In this document: in pieces, positions 24,843 through 37,033 of the stretch
Layout: each line of letters starts with the position of its first letter
Numbering within the stretch: position 1 is the first letter of the stretch
Program-made: the position numbers and the translations under genes
Assembly: GCA_037074615.1 (NCBI GenBank)
Contig: CM073535.1
Span: 10,269,001 to 10,333,000, forward strand
Reading direction: 5' to 3'
Source of the DNA: Leucaena leucocephala
Taxonomy: Eukaryota > Streptophyta > Magnoliopsida > Fabales > Fabaceae
Length of the DNA: 64,000 nucleotides
The notes under the pieces: model-generated
The model's input: only the letters and a program-made list of their open reading frames with translations
Database searches by the model: none
Told to the model about the DNA's origin: nothing

Positions 24843-26430
24843 GTATCTAGCCAAATCTAGCTATATCATAGTTCATTTTTCAAATCCATTTCATTTGAAC
24901 TTGACATAAGGGTTCAAGTATCTTACTGTTCATAACCCTTTCTAGCTTTTCATAGCTCTTTCTATCATTTTACATAGCTTTGTGCATATATGCCAATTTC
25001 TTATGGCATTCACATTTTTCTTTTCATCACTTCCCAGGGGGTCACCCATCATTGGACTACCCTTGCCTGAGCATGCTTAACCAAAATATGCAGATAAAAA
25101 TCTAAAGCACTGGTGCTCACTGGCTCTGACCCTGGTACTTTACCATCTTAGACCCATCTTATACTATCTCTCTTGGGTCTATCTGGCCTTCTAATCTCTT
25201 TGTCCCCATTTGGAGGATCTACTTACCTTTATTTTTAGTCTTTATAATATTATCGTAGGGATCTCTTTATTCTCATTTGACCCTTTCTCATATCTTATAA
25301 AACATTCTCATAAATCCTTGAAACTCAAGATTAACAACTTTAACTTTGACCACTTAGTTCCTGATACGTGTAAGGAGATTCTGAATTCAGTCCTTGATAG
25401 TAATAAGGCTATCTGAAACTAGCATCATGGGTACTCTCTCTGTTATGAGTTAACCAACTTGTGAGGCTTCTATACCTTAACTTTTCCTTTGTATTTGTCC
25501 TTCCAAAGAAATACTGTACTTATGGCTCATTACTTTCTTGCTCTAGGCTTGGTCTATTGTGACCCTTGGGATCTACTGCGATAAACCGTAAGCCCTTCAA
25601 GATCTAACTGTGACCCTGTGAGCTATACTAGGATCTAACTATAATCCTCCAGAATCTACTAGATTCCATTGTACTATATTCTCATCTCTGGAAGACCTAA
25701 ACCAACGGACAAAGTTACAAGGTTAGTCACTTCCACATAGTTATTAACTGTACAGATAATTCCCCAAAAATGGTCACAGAAGCCAATATTATCTATCAAG
25801 ACTTCACTCATTTCCTCTATCACTTAGGAACTTCTCATATCATTCTCATACTTTATAACTTTATTACATTTAACATTGAAAGGAGCTACACAAGCTCTAC
25901 GATGCACATATATGTCATCATCTATTTATCTCATCAGAGGGACTTTACTCTATTGCAAGAGCAATCTAGCTCTATTGCAAAAACATTAACTTATATTACT
26001 TAAAAACTGCTCTTTCTTAGAGCCATATCATCTTTCATAACTGCGTCTCATTTCCTTTCATCTATCTTATCCCTACTGAAGGGATATGTCCTGAGTATCA
26101 TAATCATTTATCTTAGCATACTCAACAAGCATAATATGCAAGTAGATGCAATCAATTAAGTATTCTCTAGTGTGTGTGTTATGACATGACAACTACAATG
26201 AGATGCAATTTCTTATTATAACTTATGGCAATATAAGCCATGCATCATTATAGACATCTGCTGAACCATCCCTTATCACCTTAATCACTAGGTCTTGATT
26301 ATTTATTCAGGTACTTGAGTCATTTACTTGTTTCACTTAGGCTGCCATATCACCCTCTTACTAGGGTATAGACTCAACCCTTCTTTACTCTTTCTTACAT
26401 AGGAATAGGGGAGTCACTTTATCTTTGAAT
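24843..26430 (-). mobile_element. E2 internal region C, upstream part
   Basis: Collinear, on the opposite strand, with E1 31700-32560 and 34966-36060. I recognise no protein in any frame, only short shared peptides that I cannot separate from plain DNA similarity. Confidence 0.65.
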
Positions 26431-27160
26431 CTATGGCTACCTTACTAGGCCATATTTATTTTATCATATCATCCCTTATTGCCTGTAAGATTTCTATGTC
26501 TCTAGCTTGAAGGATTTATGTGTCCTTGGCCTCACAACAATCCATAATTGAGTCAGCTATCTTCTTTCAGCTAACGGAGGAAAGGTTTGGCTCTTATCTT
26601 GATGCCATTTGTACTTTTACATTTCTCTTATCCTCCTGGATTACTAACAGGAGAGAAAATATCTCTTAACTCTTTCTGTCTGTCTGTCTTAGTCTGTTCT
26701 TGACTGGACGGTGATCCCTTTCTGGTCTGTCTTTGGATCCTGACTAATTTAGGTCACTTGGATCTCCTTCATCATCTAACATTACTTTTGTCCTCTAGGG
26801 TGATCTACCCTAGGTGTACTAGGTTACTGTCTCTTTGTGATGTGATCCCTCTGTTTAGTAATATTAACTTTCTGTCTATTAGCCTTCACGTCTTTAACCT
26901 TAGGCTGTATATTAAATCATTCTTAGGCAAGTCTCATTCTAACTTCTCATTATTCTTTTTCCTTAAAGACTAGCTGCACAAAGTCTTTCGTACTATAGAT
27001 CAACTCCTGATGATCATACGGAGAATCTACTATTGAACCTCTTCTTAAATTGATCTTCTGTATCTTAGTGCATCGTACTGTTTAACTTGCCTATACTCTG
27101 TGCTAAATCTTTAACTGATAAACTTCAGTGAGGTTGGCATCTTTAGTCTCATGACACTTG
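26431..27160 (-). pseudogene. E2 region B with relic ORF2, possibly Gag-derived
   Basis: The minus-strand frame beginning near 27155 reads CHETKDANLTEVYQLK, then KIQKINLRRGSIVDSPYDHQE, KVKDVKANRQKVNITKQ and QDPKTDQKGITVQ, with about ten stops. It aligns by eye with E1 17530-18050 and E3 770-1345. The YLAKFI-like end seen in the relatives is lost here by deletion near 26665. Function is unknown. The shared frame argues for an ancestral protein common to the three non-autonomous elements. Confidence 0.4.
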
Positions 27161-27938
27161 ACTTACTATCATCACATACCAATCCTCTAAAGTATATTAT
27201 GTTAATGCCTTCTATTGGATGTTTGTTTATCATTCCTACTATGGCATGGAGAAACTGTAGATAACTAACTGTTCTTAATCTATACTTTTGTCAATCCCTT
27301 GACCTAGACTGAGTAATTTACTCTCCACAGCTTTCTTCAGACTAGTATAGTCAACACTATCTGTCTTTAACAAAGAAGGATGGGGTTGACTAGAACCAGG
27401 AACATCATACTGATCCTTCTTTATAAAGTCACATATTCCTGGACTTTGGGAATAGACAGGGACTATCATAAACTCTGATTGGATATCTGAATTAGGGGAC
27501 TGTGATCTATTACTCATACCAACTCTGTCCTCAAACTCTGGTGAAGGAGGAATACTATCTGGTCTACCCATAATCTAGTACTAGTACTCAGCTTCCTCAG
27601 TCGTAATCTGTCCTCTCATCGGAGGAATAGAACTTACATCAGGGTTAAAGGGCACTATGACATTCCTCATACTATGTAGAGTTACTAGATTCAATATCAT
27701 ATGATGCATTCACGGCTTCAAAATGAATCTCTCCATCACCTCCAGATTGCAGGTTTAAGTCTACAAAAATGTCTATAGGACATTCCACTGTAGATTTTCC
27801 TGGCTGATCCCCTAAACTCTCATCTGGACTATCTTCATTGTATAAGGGATGTGGATATATATCATCTTCATATATCACTATTGGTCTAGAGTCTCCCTTA
27901 TTAACTGAAGCCTCTGACTTAACCTTATGGAATCTCAT
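27160..27938 (-). pseudogene. Relic of the upstream ORF1 in E2 (best preserved of the non-autonomous copies)
   Basis: The start at 27938 opens an 88-codon acidic frame to 27672 (MRFHKVKSEASVNKGD, then YNEDSPDESLGDQPGKSTVE). A frameshift near 27660 leads into VIVPFNPDVSSIPPMRGQIT, two stops, and a second open stretch 27571-27275 (GRPDSIPPSPEFEDR, QSPNSDIQSEFMIVPVYS, ending LLSLGQGIDKSID). The predicted protein would be about 260 residues, rich in Asp, Glu, Ser and Pro, without signal peptide, membrane segment or a domain I know. It sits between the primer-binding site and the rest of the internal domain. The first residues and the final Lys/Ala/Val-rich block resemble ORF1 of the gag-pol element E0 (40729-41602). 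At least three lesions make it a pseudogene. Confidence 0.65.
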
Positions 27939-28097
27939 ATATATTCCTGCAACATTTGCTTAATTAAGCAATGTTAACCATCCCATAACATACCCTAACT
28001 TAATCAAATACTTACTACTTAGAGTTAGGGTCATGGAATAACCTCATATCAGTTCATAAATAATTTATTCAGAGCATTTCTTAAGCCAGAATCCTAT

Positions 28098-28109
28098 GCT
28101 CTGATACCA
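28098..28109 (-). promoter_or_regulatory. Second primer-binding-site copy in E2
   Basis: Minus strand TGGTATCAGAGC, perfect, 205 bp downstream of the LTR-adjacent copy. It is preceded on the minus strand by GACTCTGCATTT, which looks like an LTR end (CA) next to a primer-binding site. The leader that follows matches that of E1 and E3. Confidence 0.8.
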
Positions 28110-28112
28110 AAA

Positions 28113-28302
28113 TGCAGAGTCCTTCTTGGGACTACATAAGGTACCTCAGACACAAGTTTTACGCACCAGCCTCTCGACTGCAATGCAACCTCCCGGTGGC
28201 AAAGCCGGTTGGCCATGTCGGGGTAAGAGCCAACGCTTTATCCCACTCTCACGCAGTGAGAACCCCCAATCATGGTGAAGGATCTTAGCCATCTCATAAC
28301 TT
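28113..28302 (-). other. GC-richer insert between two primer-binding sites of E2
   Basis: About 190 bp, clearly more GC-rich than its surroundings, absent from E1 and E3 at the same place. It starts after the LTR-adjacent primer-binding site and ends CTGCA before the second one. It may be leader or U5 sequence from another retrotransposon, acquired by template switching at the shared primer-binding site. I found no tRNA or snRNA fold in it. Confidence 0.55.
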
Positions 28303-28314
28303 GCTCTGATACCA
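28303..28314 (-). promoter_or_regulatory. E2 primer-binding site (tRNA-iMet), LTR-adjacent
   Basis: Minus strand TGGTATCAGAGC, perfect, three bases inside the LTR that ends at 28318. Confidence 0.88.
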
Positions 28315-28317
28315 AAA

Positions 28318-31300
28318 TGTAACATTCTTACTTTTATAGGTCTTAGGGACCATTCAGTAGCATTTAGAACCACTTACAAGACCTTGGAAGTCCATTAGCC
28401 AAATCTGGAATTTTACTCTTTCTCGAGTTATTGTTCATATGGTATTCCAGATTATGCAACAAACTTCAAAAAATTATAATTAATTTTATAAAACTCGAAA
28501 TGAGGTGGTTCAAAAATCTACATGAACATAACATATTTAAATTTAAGGGGAAATAATATTTAGACCAAATGATTAGCCAATTGATACAGTTTATTCGTTG
28601 AAGTTTACTGTTCATTTGGTCAAAAACTCTGGAAACAATTTCTAGTCCCTTACTTTGGAAATTCATTTCTCTTGATATACACATCCAAATAAAACGTTCT
28701 ACCTATGCACTTAAATACCTGGATGTGTACTATATGCTCATAAAATTTCTTGAAATAATTCCTTCATTTGCTAGGTCAAACTGAAGCCACAACAAAACTG
28801 CTTCAGGACCTACGTTTTTACCATTTCTGTTTCTTTTCTTTCATTTCCAATAATTGTTTCAGCATGCACAAGCCATCAAATAAGCTTCTTAACATTCATA
28901 TACATCATGGGGTTATACAATAATTGTTTCATACAATCTCATCACATAAATAGATACTTTACATGGCTTTGACATACATGGAAAGTGCATAGCATATGCT
29001 AACATCTTAAATACTTCACTTTTCTTCTTCCATGCTTTAGCTCTTCTCCATGCATACATTATCCATCATGCTGGACCTAAATTGGTTGGTTATGGGAGAG
29101 TGAGATTCTAGAGAATCTCAGTAGCAAACATTACCACTTAAATATGCAAGATTGATGCTAATGCATGATATGTAATTTCATTAACTTTCTTTGATTAGTG
29201 ACATGCCATCATGCTATATACTTTTACATAAAGTGCATGGCCATGGAAACATGTTACTCACAATACATTCAACATCATTTATCATGCCACAACATCATTC
29301 AAATAACATATACATGTCAACACATAAGCATACCACATCAAGCACATAAAGAGATAAGTTCACCACCTTGCATTTAAGCTTTCCTCTTGATCTTTAGCAT
29401 TTGCTCTCTAGCTTTTCAACCAATAAGCCTTTATGTCAATCACCTCCCAACATGTTCTTGAATGTTTCAAGGTCCTAAACACATTCATATTCATCACATA
29501 ATTCATTAGGACTCATGAACTCCAACCATGTTCAAGATTAACTTTGTTACACTCTTTATTGTCATAACTTTCCCTAATATTCACTAATCCACTTGGCTCT
29601 TGAATCAATTGATGTCTTGAATTTACCCTACATAATTTCATCTTTTGAACTCATTTATAAGCTTAGAATCATGAAATTCCAGCTCCTTCATGGCCTGCTG
29701 TACAGAATTGAACATAAGCATACAATTCTTTCAAAAATTCTCATTTTGATTCTAATGCTTCCCATACTTGTTTCTCCACTTTACCTCACACAACTTTTCA
29801 TTTTAAAACTATTGGAACCATCAAAATCATGAAAATCCAATCACTGTTAATGTGAGTGAACAGTAACTGTAAGGAATCTCAAAGACTACAACCTTGAGAT
29901 TTTAATGTTTCCAAGGTTCAAAACACTTTCCAATCCTACACAAAATCATCATACAAACTCAATGGAAGCATTAAATCATTGAAATTCAATTTCCTTCCCT
30001 CATAAACAGTGCATACTGAACAGGGCACACCATGGCAAAGTCAAGAATATCAATTTGATTCAACAACCAACCACTTAAGTAGCATGTTTAAGCTTCAATC
30101 ATATAGTTCTAACTTTAATTTCTTCTTTACCCTTTCCTTTAAGGTCTTTGGGCAGAACATTCCCTTAGAGAAAACTCAACTTTTCCCCCATGAAAACCCT
30201 AAGTTCAAGCTCCCAAATCAAAGGAAAATAAGCTAGGAGAGATTGCTTACCTTTAATCTCTAGCTTGCTTGAACTTTGGAACCTTGAATCTTCTTTGTCT
30301 TGCCTTGAGTTTTCATTTTGCAAGAGCTTCCCCAAGGGTACATGAGCTTACAGTTCTGAACCAGAATTGAGGGGTATTTATAGCCAAAATCTAAGAAAAA
30401 TGAATGGCCAAGATTGATTTGGTTACTATTTGATCTAAAGGCCCACATTAAATCTTGGAATTAACTTTTTCATAAAATAATAATTATGACATCATGTGGG
30501 ACCCATCAAGGAAAACCTCAAGGGGTTAGGTGGCATGCTCATAGTGTAAGGAAGCTTCTGGAGAAATTCCAGTCCAATCCGGTACCAATCCGTGCAGTTT
30601 CACAACAACCAAACTGTATTCTGTTCCTAATTTTTTATAATATACCAGGATATGTATTATGTCCTGGAAATCAATGTCTAGGATTCCCACACCATTGACA
30701 TACTTGTACTGGTCATAACTTAATTACAGATCTCTTAGGAAATGACCAAAATACCCTTGGTGTCCTTTCTTGCACTATATTGACTATAAGGGCATAATCG
30801 TCATTTTACCCCTCTTTATACTGTCTTAGGGTGTATCTGAGCTCAACTAATCATATTTATACCATGTGCCACATTTTTATCATGTCCCAGATGACTAAAA
30901 TGCCCTTTATCCTTCTCTAGTACAATCTGGTCATCTAGGGGCATTTTCATAATTTCATACTTTTTCTGGCACTGGCCCCTTCTACTGATAGACTGGTACC
31001 CTGGGTTTTGGGCCTTCATTGGCGTCATTATGGGCCTATATATGAAGTCATCTGATCTCATTCTATCTAGGCTTACATATTGATAAGTTCTATTATCGGA
31101 TCACTGGTGTTAACAAACTCCTGTCAAAATTCACTGATATGTAAATAAATTTTTATACAGAACTTCTTCTAGAGTTCTGTCAGGTCTAGGACATTTGACA
31201 CTGTAGGGCACACTTTCCTGTAATTTGCCCACTTATATCTAAAGTCCATGAAATCTGATAAAATTTCAGATAACTTTTAGACTATGAGATAAATATCTAC

Positions 31301-31683
31301 TGTCTGGAGCCCTAATAAAATTTCTATATCATGTCAGATTATCCAGCATACCTTCCTCTATTTACTTATGGAATATGGGACTAAAATACTTCTGGGCAGT
31401 TCTAACCCTTTCCGGGCTGATCTTTCTATAATTACAATTTTGCCCTTGAACTTTTTACTTAATTACATTTAAGTCCCATAACTTTTGAAAATTATCACTT
31501 TTGGCCCAAATCTTGTTTCTACTTTAACTTTTGGCCTTTAACCTTTTCTACTTTGTGTTTTAGTCATTCTCCTTCTTCAGGACTCATATAACCTTTATCA
31601 TTCCTTCTTATCTTCATCATAATCCTTTCTAAACCTCTTTCCATTATCAGTACTATACATATAGAGAAAATTAGGATATGACA
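28318..31683 (-). mobile_element. E2 5' LTR (family B, 3366 bp)
   Basis: It runs from TGTCATATCC (31683, minus strand) to GAATGTTACA (28318) and is followed by the primer-binding site. Exactly as long as the 3' LTR. The flank at 31684 is ACTCC, the TSD. Confidence 0.9.
30374..30383 (-). promoter_or_regulatory. LTR TATA box (E2 5' LTR)
   Basis: CTATAAATAC on the minus strand. This would have driven the E2 transcript. Confidence 0.6.
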
Positions 31684-32568
31684 ACTCCCTTATTCTCTGT
31701 ATAAGAAAGTGTAAAGAAGGGTTGAGTCTATACCTAGTAAGAGGATAGCGTGATAGCCTAAGTAAAACAAGCAAATGACTCAGGTTCCAAAATAGATTAT
31801 CATAACCTGGCAGTTAAGGTGATAAAGGGACATAATGCTTTAAGGTTTACCTAGTTAATTGTTTAATTGCAATATGAGTATGGGGCATGATTGAGCAGAT
31901 ATATGCGATGGGGATATATCTTATGTTTCCATATGTTATGATGAATAGTGGCATCTCCTCGTAGTTGGCAAATGTTGACACACATGTTAATGTATACTAT
32001 GATAAATGAATACTCCCCTCACGCAATACATATAGGGTAGAGTATACCAGATGAGAAAGATATGTTGCTCCCATGCCATACCACATGCAATTAAATAATT
32101 GAACTTATTAATAATAAAGTAATAGAAGCAATAGCATAGGGATGAACAAGATAGTTAGTCAGTTAATGCCCAAAGAATAGAATGAGAATTTATGATCAGA
32201 CAAGGATAGTTAATTGGGTAGAGAATGAGATTAAAGATATGGACTAATAGTGAATCTATAGACAAATGATTACAGTACTCAACACATACCCCTTTAGTAG
32301 GGATAAGATACATGAATGATATGCTATGAATATGAAATGAAATAAGAAGCATTTATGAAAGATGATGTAGCTCTGAAAGGGAGCAGTGTTTATGCAATAG
32401 AAGTTAACATTTTTGCAAAAAAGCTAGATTGCTCTTGTAATAGTGTCATATTGCTCTTGAGATTGAGCCAGAGAATGAACAGATTATGAGGGATGTACGC
32501 ATGATAGAGCCTATGTAGCTCTCTGTAGTAATGGACATAGTAAAGTTATGAAAGAAGGGAATGATATA

Positions 32569-34960
32569 TGTCATATCCTAATTTTTAGGCTTAGAAACCC
32601 AGTATATTGCCTAAAAAAGGGATGCTACTAGACCCTACTGAATAGAAGTCTCAGTAAATAGAAAAAATTATGCTTATCACTTTGATGCAATACAAAGTTT
32701 TGATATGAGTTCTTGAAATATTTATATTAATTTTTGAAGAGAAAGAAAATTAATACAGTATTCTCTAGACCTCAAAATCAGATAAAATATGGCAGTAAAT
32801 TCCTATAATTAATATAAGAATTTTTAAAACTGATAGAGCCCAAAAATGAGTTCTATAGAATTTACTACAGAATTTACAGTAGATTAAAATACCCAATAAA
32901 TAGGTTTTGGGGGAATTTCTCAGGAATTGAGCCCATGAAGATAGTAGATCATACAGAGGGTCCAGAATGTCACCTTATAGGCCCAATGATATTTTTAGAT
33001 AAGTATGTGGGCCAAGGCTAATAAAGACCGAGAAAAATGAAGAATTACGAAAATGGCACTAAAGGTATGCCATTGTGTTGTGTCATTGAGTCAGAGTCAG
33101 ACAAAGGGTGTTATGATCATTTAACTAAGTTTAGATAGTCAAGAAAGGGTATCTGAATAGTTGACCAGGGTCAAGAGATACTATGGTAAGGTATAGAAAT
33201 ATATTAGTGCTCGTATAAGTACTAAAAAGGAACTAAGGGCATTTTGGTAATTTGCTAAGGATGTTTCTTGGGAACCGAGCCACCAGAGTGCTTGGGCTTG
33301 GTTAGAAACCCAATATGACAATCCAAGGCCTAAAAACGTAACCCAAGAATAATGTGGGCCCAATAGGCATTAAAATATTGTTTTAGTGCTTTTTCAATAA
33401 AGTGACCCGGTCCAAGATAGAACTGGGTAAAGTGATCTGGAATCATGAGAGGACATAAATGGGGCCCACAAGGTGCCACATGGCATGATTACAATAAAAG
33501 AATAAAAGTAAAGGACACATTGCATGATTAGAGAAAAAGGAGACAAAGTAAGAGGACACGTGGCATGATCTCGACCGTCCATTCAAGGAAAAGACTCTGG
33601 AACTCTCTGGAGAGGCTGAGTCAGCTGGTGAGATGTCCCAAGGGCCCCACCATTATGCCACATACCCCTGAGGTGTCTCCTGAGGTGTCCTGGATGATGT
33701 CATTAGTGGTAAGTCATCAAGGAGGGTGATGTCATCGTGATGATGCAGGCAAAGCTTCTTGAGGAAGCAAGCAATTTGAGCCATTCATGGCGATTCAATC
33801 TGAGCCATTCATTCCATTTCTACTCACCTATAAATAGGACACTTCCCCTCACTTCATTCCCACAGATTTGGCAAGAAAAAGAAGAGAGAATAGAGAAAGG
33901 AAGGAAGGAAGAGAAAGAAAGGAGGAGTTCTGGTATAGCCAAGAGTAGTCTAAGGAGCTTAGGGACTGGACAAAGCTTAGGAATGAGGTAAGTAAGTTAT
34001 CTAGTTCCTGCTCTAATAAAGTATAGGATTTCTCTTAACAGTTAGAATAGAGAAATATCTCTATTAATAAAGTTACCTATAGCTAGAAATAAAGTTAGAG
34101 AAATGTCAGAGTAAGGATATTACCCCTAGTTGAGCATGAGGAAAGTAGAGCTATACTGGATAATGATAAAGATATCATTATGCTATGTATAGGCTCTGAC
34201 TTATGAAAAGAAGGAACCTTAGAGACAAGGCTAAGAGCTAGAAGGAAAGGCTACATGCCAGGTAGTAAACTTATATACTTGTATGCTTATACTGCTTGGA
34301 TGTTTTATGTGATATTGTCTTACCTTGATGATGTGAGGCATGTATGATTAAGTAGTGCTCTGTCCCTTTTTATACTATGGCCATATTTTATAATTAAGTA
34401 CATGGAAGCATGTATATTATCATGATGCAAGCATGATCATTAAGTACACACATAGTAACATCAAGCATATAGTTGCATATATTGTATAGTTACCGTTTAC
34501 TACTGAGATTTCCCTAGAAATCTCATCCCCTTCCATGTAATCCCAATCCCACATGTATGTTTAAAGAGGACCGAATAATCATAGAGAGGAGCTAGGGATT
34601 GGATAGTGCAGAGGTTATGCAAAGATGGGACCCAAGTACTGGAATCAGGGAAAAATGTAGGATGAACAGTAAACTTCAGACGTTGAATGACATGGACCTG
34701 GTCAAGGCATAGTCAACAAGTTATTTTTTTCTGAAAGAGGATTATGTTAGTTTCGTGTATCAATTTGAACCACTTCGTTTTTGATTTTCTAGAATTAGTT
34801 ATGATTTTTTAAAGTCAGGTCACTCCTCTGGAATTTACACAGTAAACAGTGTTTGCTAGGAGTAAAGTTTTAGATCGTATGATTTGACTTCAATGACCCT
34901 ATAAGTGGTTCTAAATGATACTGAATGGTCCCTAAAATATAAGAAAATGAGGATGTTTCA
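32569..34960 (+). mobile_element. Solo LTR, family B-like (2392 bp), nested in E1
   Basis: It starts TGTCATATCC and ends GAGGATGTTTCA, flanked by a perfect TSD ATATA (32564-32568 and 34961-34965). The uninterrupted sequence is seen in E2 near 25800-25850. No primer-binding site follows and no polypurine tract precedes. It is about 0.9 kb shorter than the related LTR at 59688-62993. Confidence 0.9.
33828..33837 (+). promoter_or_regulatory. LTR TATA box (solo LTR 32569-34960)
   Basis: CTATAAATAG, about 1.26 kb into the LTR. Confidence 0.6.
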
Positions 34961-36072
34961 ATATATGAAGTTCCTAAATGATAGAGGAAATGAGGGAAGT
35001 CCTGGTAGATAATATTGGCTTCTGTTATCATTTTTGGGGAATTATTTGTCGAGTTAACAACTATGTGAAAGTGACTAACCTTGTAACTTTGTCAATTGGT
35101 TTACATCTTCCATAGATGAGAATACAGTACAACAAAATTGTAGTAAATTCCAGTGGATTACAGTAGATCCTAGCATGGCTTATAGGGTCACAGTTAGATC
35201 CTGAAAAGGCTTACGGTTGATTGTAGTAGATCCCGAGGGTCATAGTAGACCAAGCCTAGAGAAAAAAAGTAATGAGCCATAAGTATAGTATTTCTTTGGA
35301 AGGACGAATACCAAGGAAAATATTAAGGTATAGAAGCTTCACAGGTTGGTTAACTCATAATAGAGAGTACCCATAATGTTAATTCAGATAGCCTTATCAC
35401 TATTAGGGACTGAACTTAGAATCTTCATACAAGCAACAAGAACTAAGTGATTAAAGTTAAAGTTGCTAATTTGAGTTAAAGTCTTTAGTCCTAGATAATT
35501 AGATGTTTATGGATCGATAAATAATATCCCTAAGGAAGAGGAATAAAGATATTATAGAGAATAAGAGACCAATAGATCCTCCAGATGAGGATAAAGAGAT
35601 TATAAAGGCCAGATAGACCCAAGAGAGATAGTATAAGAAGGGTCTAAGATAATAAATTACCAAGATTAGAGCCTGTTAGCACCAATATTTCAGATTTATA
35701 TCTACACTTTTCAGTTAAGCGTGCTCAGGCAAGAGTAGCCCAATGATAGGTGATCCCCTGGGAAATAATGAAAAGGATGTAAATGCCACATAAGTTTGGC
35801 ATATATGTGCACAGAGTTATGTAAGATGATAGAAAGAGCTATAAAAAGTTAGAAAAATGTTATGAATAATAGAGATTATAACCCTTATGTCAAGTCCAAT
35901 TGAAATGGATTTGAAAGGAAATATTTAGAAGATTTTTTCAAAAGCTAGCAAAGTTCTCCGTTAAATAGAATGTTTAACTTATGGTATCTCAGAATACATT
36001 ATGATATGATAAGATAGACCATGATATAGCCAGATTTGGCTAGATATGCTATAGTACGGAATGAAAGATGAG

Positions 36073-36150
36073 TAATGAGATATGCTATGAAAAGTACGTA
36101 ATGAGATACGCTATGAAAAGTACGTATTGAGATATGTTATGAGAAATATG
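36073..36150. repeat. 26-bp tandem repeat, three copies
   Basis: Units at 36073, 36099 and 36125: TAATGAGATATGCTATGAAA... with few changes in units one and two and more in unit three. It lies in E1 region C. Confidence 0.85.
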
Positions 36151-37018
36151 TATCAAGAAGTACAATGTGAAGTGACTTTATAGCTAGCTTTGTAAACAGA
36201 TAGAGAGGCTTCCTTTTTGAAAGGGATAAGATGTTTATGTGTTATACTACAAAGAAAGTAGCAAGAGAGAGCTTTCACTCCTTGCATGAAATGCCAAGCA
36301 TTATGTTATATTTGTAAGATATGCTAAAGTTCCAAATGTTAGAGTAGTGCAAGCTCTGAGTGTTAGAGATGTGCATATTAAGAAAAGGAATACTTGAGCT
36401 CCAAGTGTTAGAGCTGTGCATTCATGGGCAGGTATGTAGTCCTACAATATGTTGGCCAGGCATTATACATGTTAGAGTATGTGCTCCTACCTAGTAGTAA
36501 AGTAAAGAAATAATAATGACATAAGTCCTCTCTCTGTATTATAATGAGTTATTAAAGATGATAAGAAGTACGATGGTACGAGAATGAGAGTGATATTTGC
36601 GGATGTTCAGAGAATTCCGCTAGATACTCAAAGAAATAATAAGAGATACATGCTAAATGTATGATGAGTAATCGATAGAAGCTCTAGAATATAGTAGTAT
36701 TCGAGGGAGTTTGATATGAAAAAAATAGACACTACTCACAAGTCCTATGTAATGAGAAGTCCATATGCAAATAGATGCAAAATAATTAAGCAAGTAATAG
36801 AATGAGGTAGTGTTCAACTCTGATTGAGTTGATTCGGAATAAAAGGAAAGTAATAGTAGTAAAGATATGAAGATCTGTGGACATGAAAGGTACTCTGCTA
36901 AGATGTAAGATAGAAGATAAGAGATTCATACCCCAATTCTTAGTCATAAAGAAGATAAGTATATCTTTCTAAGATTGTTGACTAAGGTACCAAGTAAATT
37001 TCGAGGACAATATTTATT

Positions 37019-37033
37019 TAAAGGGGGTAGAAA
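37019..37033 (+). promoter_or_regulatory. E1 polypurine tract
   Basis: TAAAGGGGGTAGAAA-type tract immediately before the 3' LTR. Confidence 0.85.

Larger units (their letters stand above)
18541..31683 (-). mobile_element. E2, complete non-autonomous LTR retrotransposon
   Basis: 13,143 bp with a perfect 5-bp TSD ACTCC (18536-18540 and 31684-31688). The 3' LTR is 18541-21906 and the 5' LTR 28318-31683, each 3366 bp. The polypurine tract is at 21907-21924 and the primer-binding site at 28303-28314. The internal domain is about 4.4 kb once the nested LTR at 22850-24842 is removed. It holds two relic ORFs but no protease, RT, RNase H or integrase. In size and structure it fits the LARD class (large retrotransposon derivatives). 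It needed enzymes from another element. It sits in the E1 internal domain, in the opposite orientation. Confidence 0.92.
31684..37018 (+). mobile_element. E1 internal region C (interrupted by a solo LTR)
   Basis: It resumes the E1 internal domain after E2 and leads to the E1 polypurine tract. It is collinear with E2 region C on the other strand. Apart from GTAAATTTCGAGGACAA just before the polypurine tract, a block typical of the pol 3' end in Tekay/Del elements, no pol similarity is visible. The total E1 internal domain is about 5.3 kb. Confidence 0.75.

Noticed and set aside
28113..28302. GC-rich segment considered as a tRNA, snRNA or rRNA fragment
   Set aside because: No cloverleaf, no internal promoter boxes in proper spacing and no rRNA motif recognised; position between two primer-binding sites points to a retrotransposon leader.
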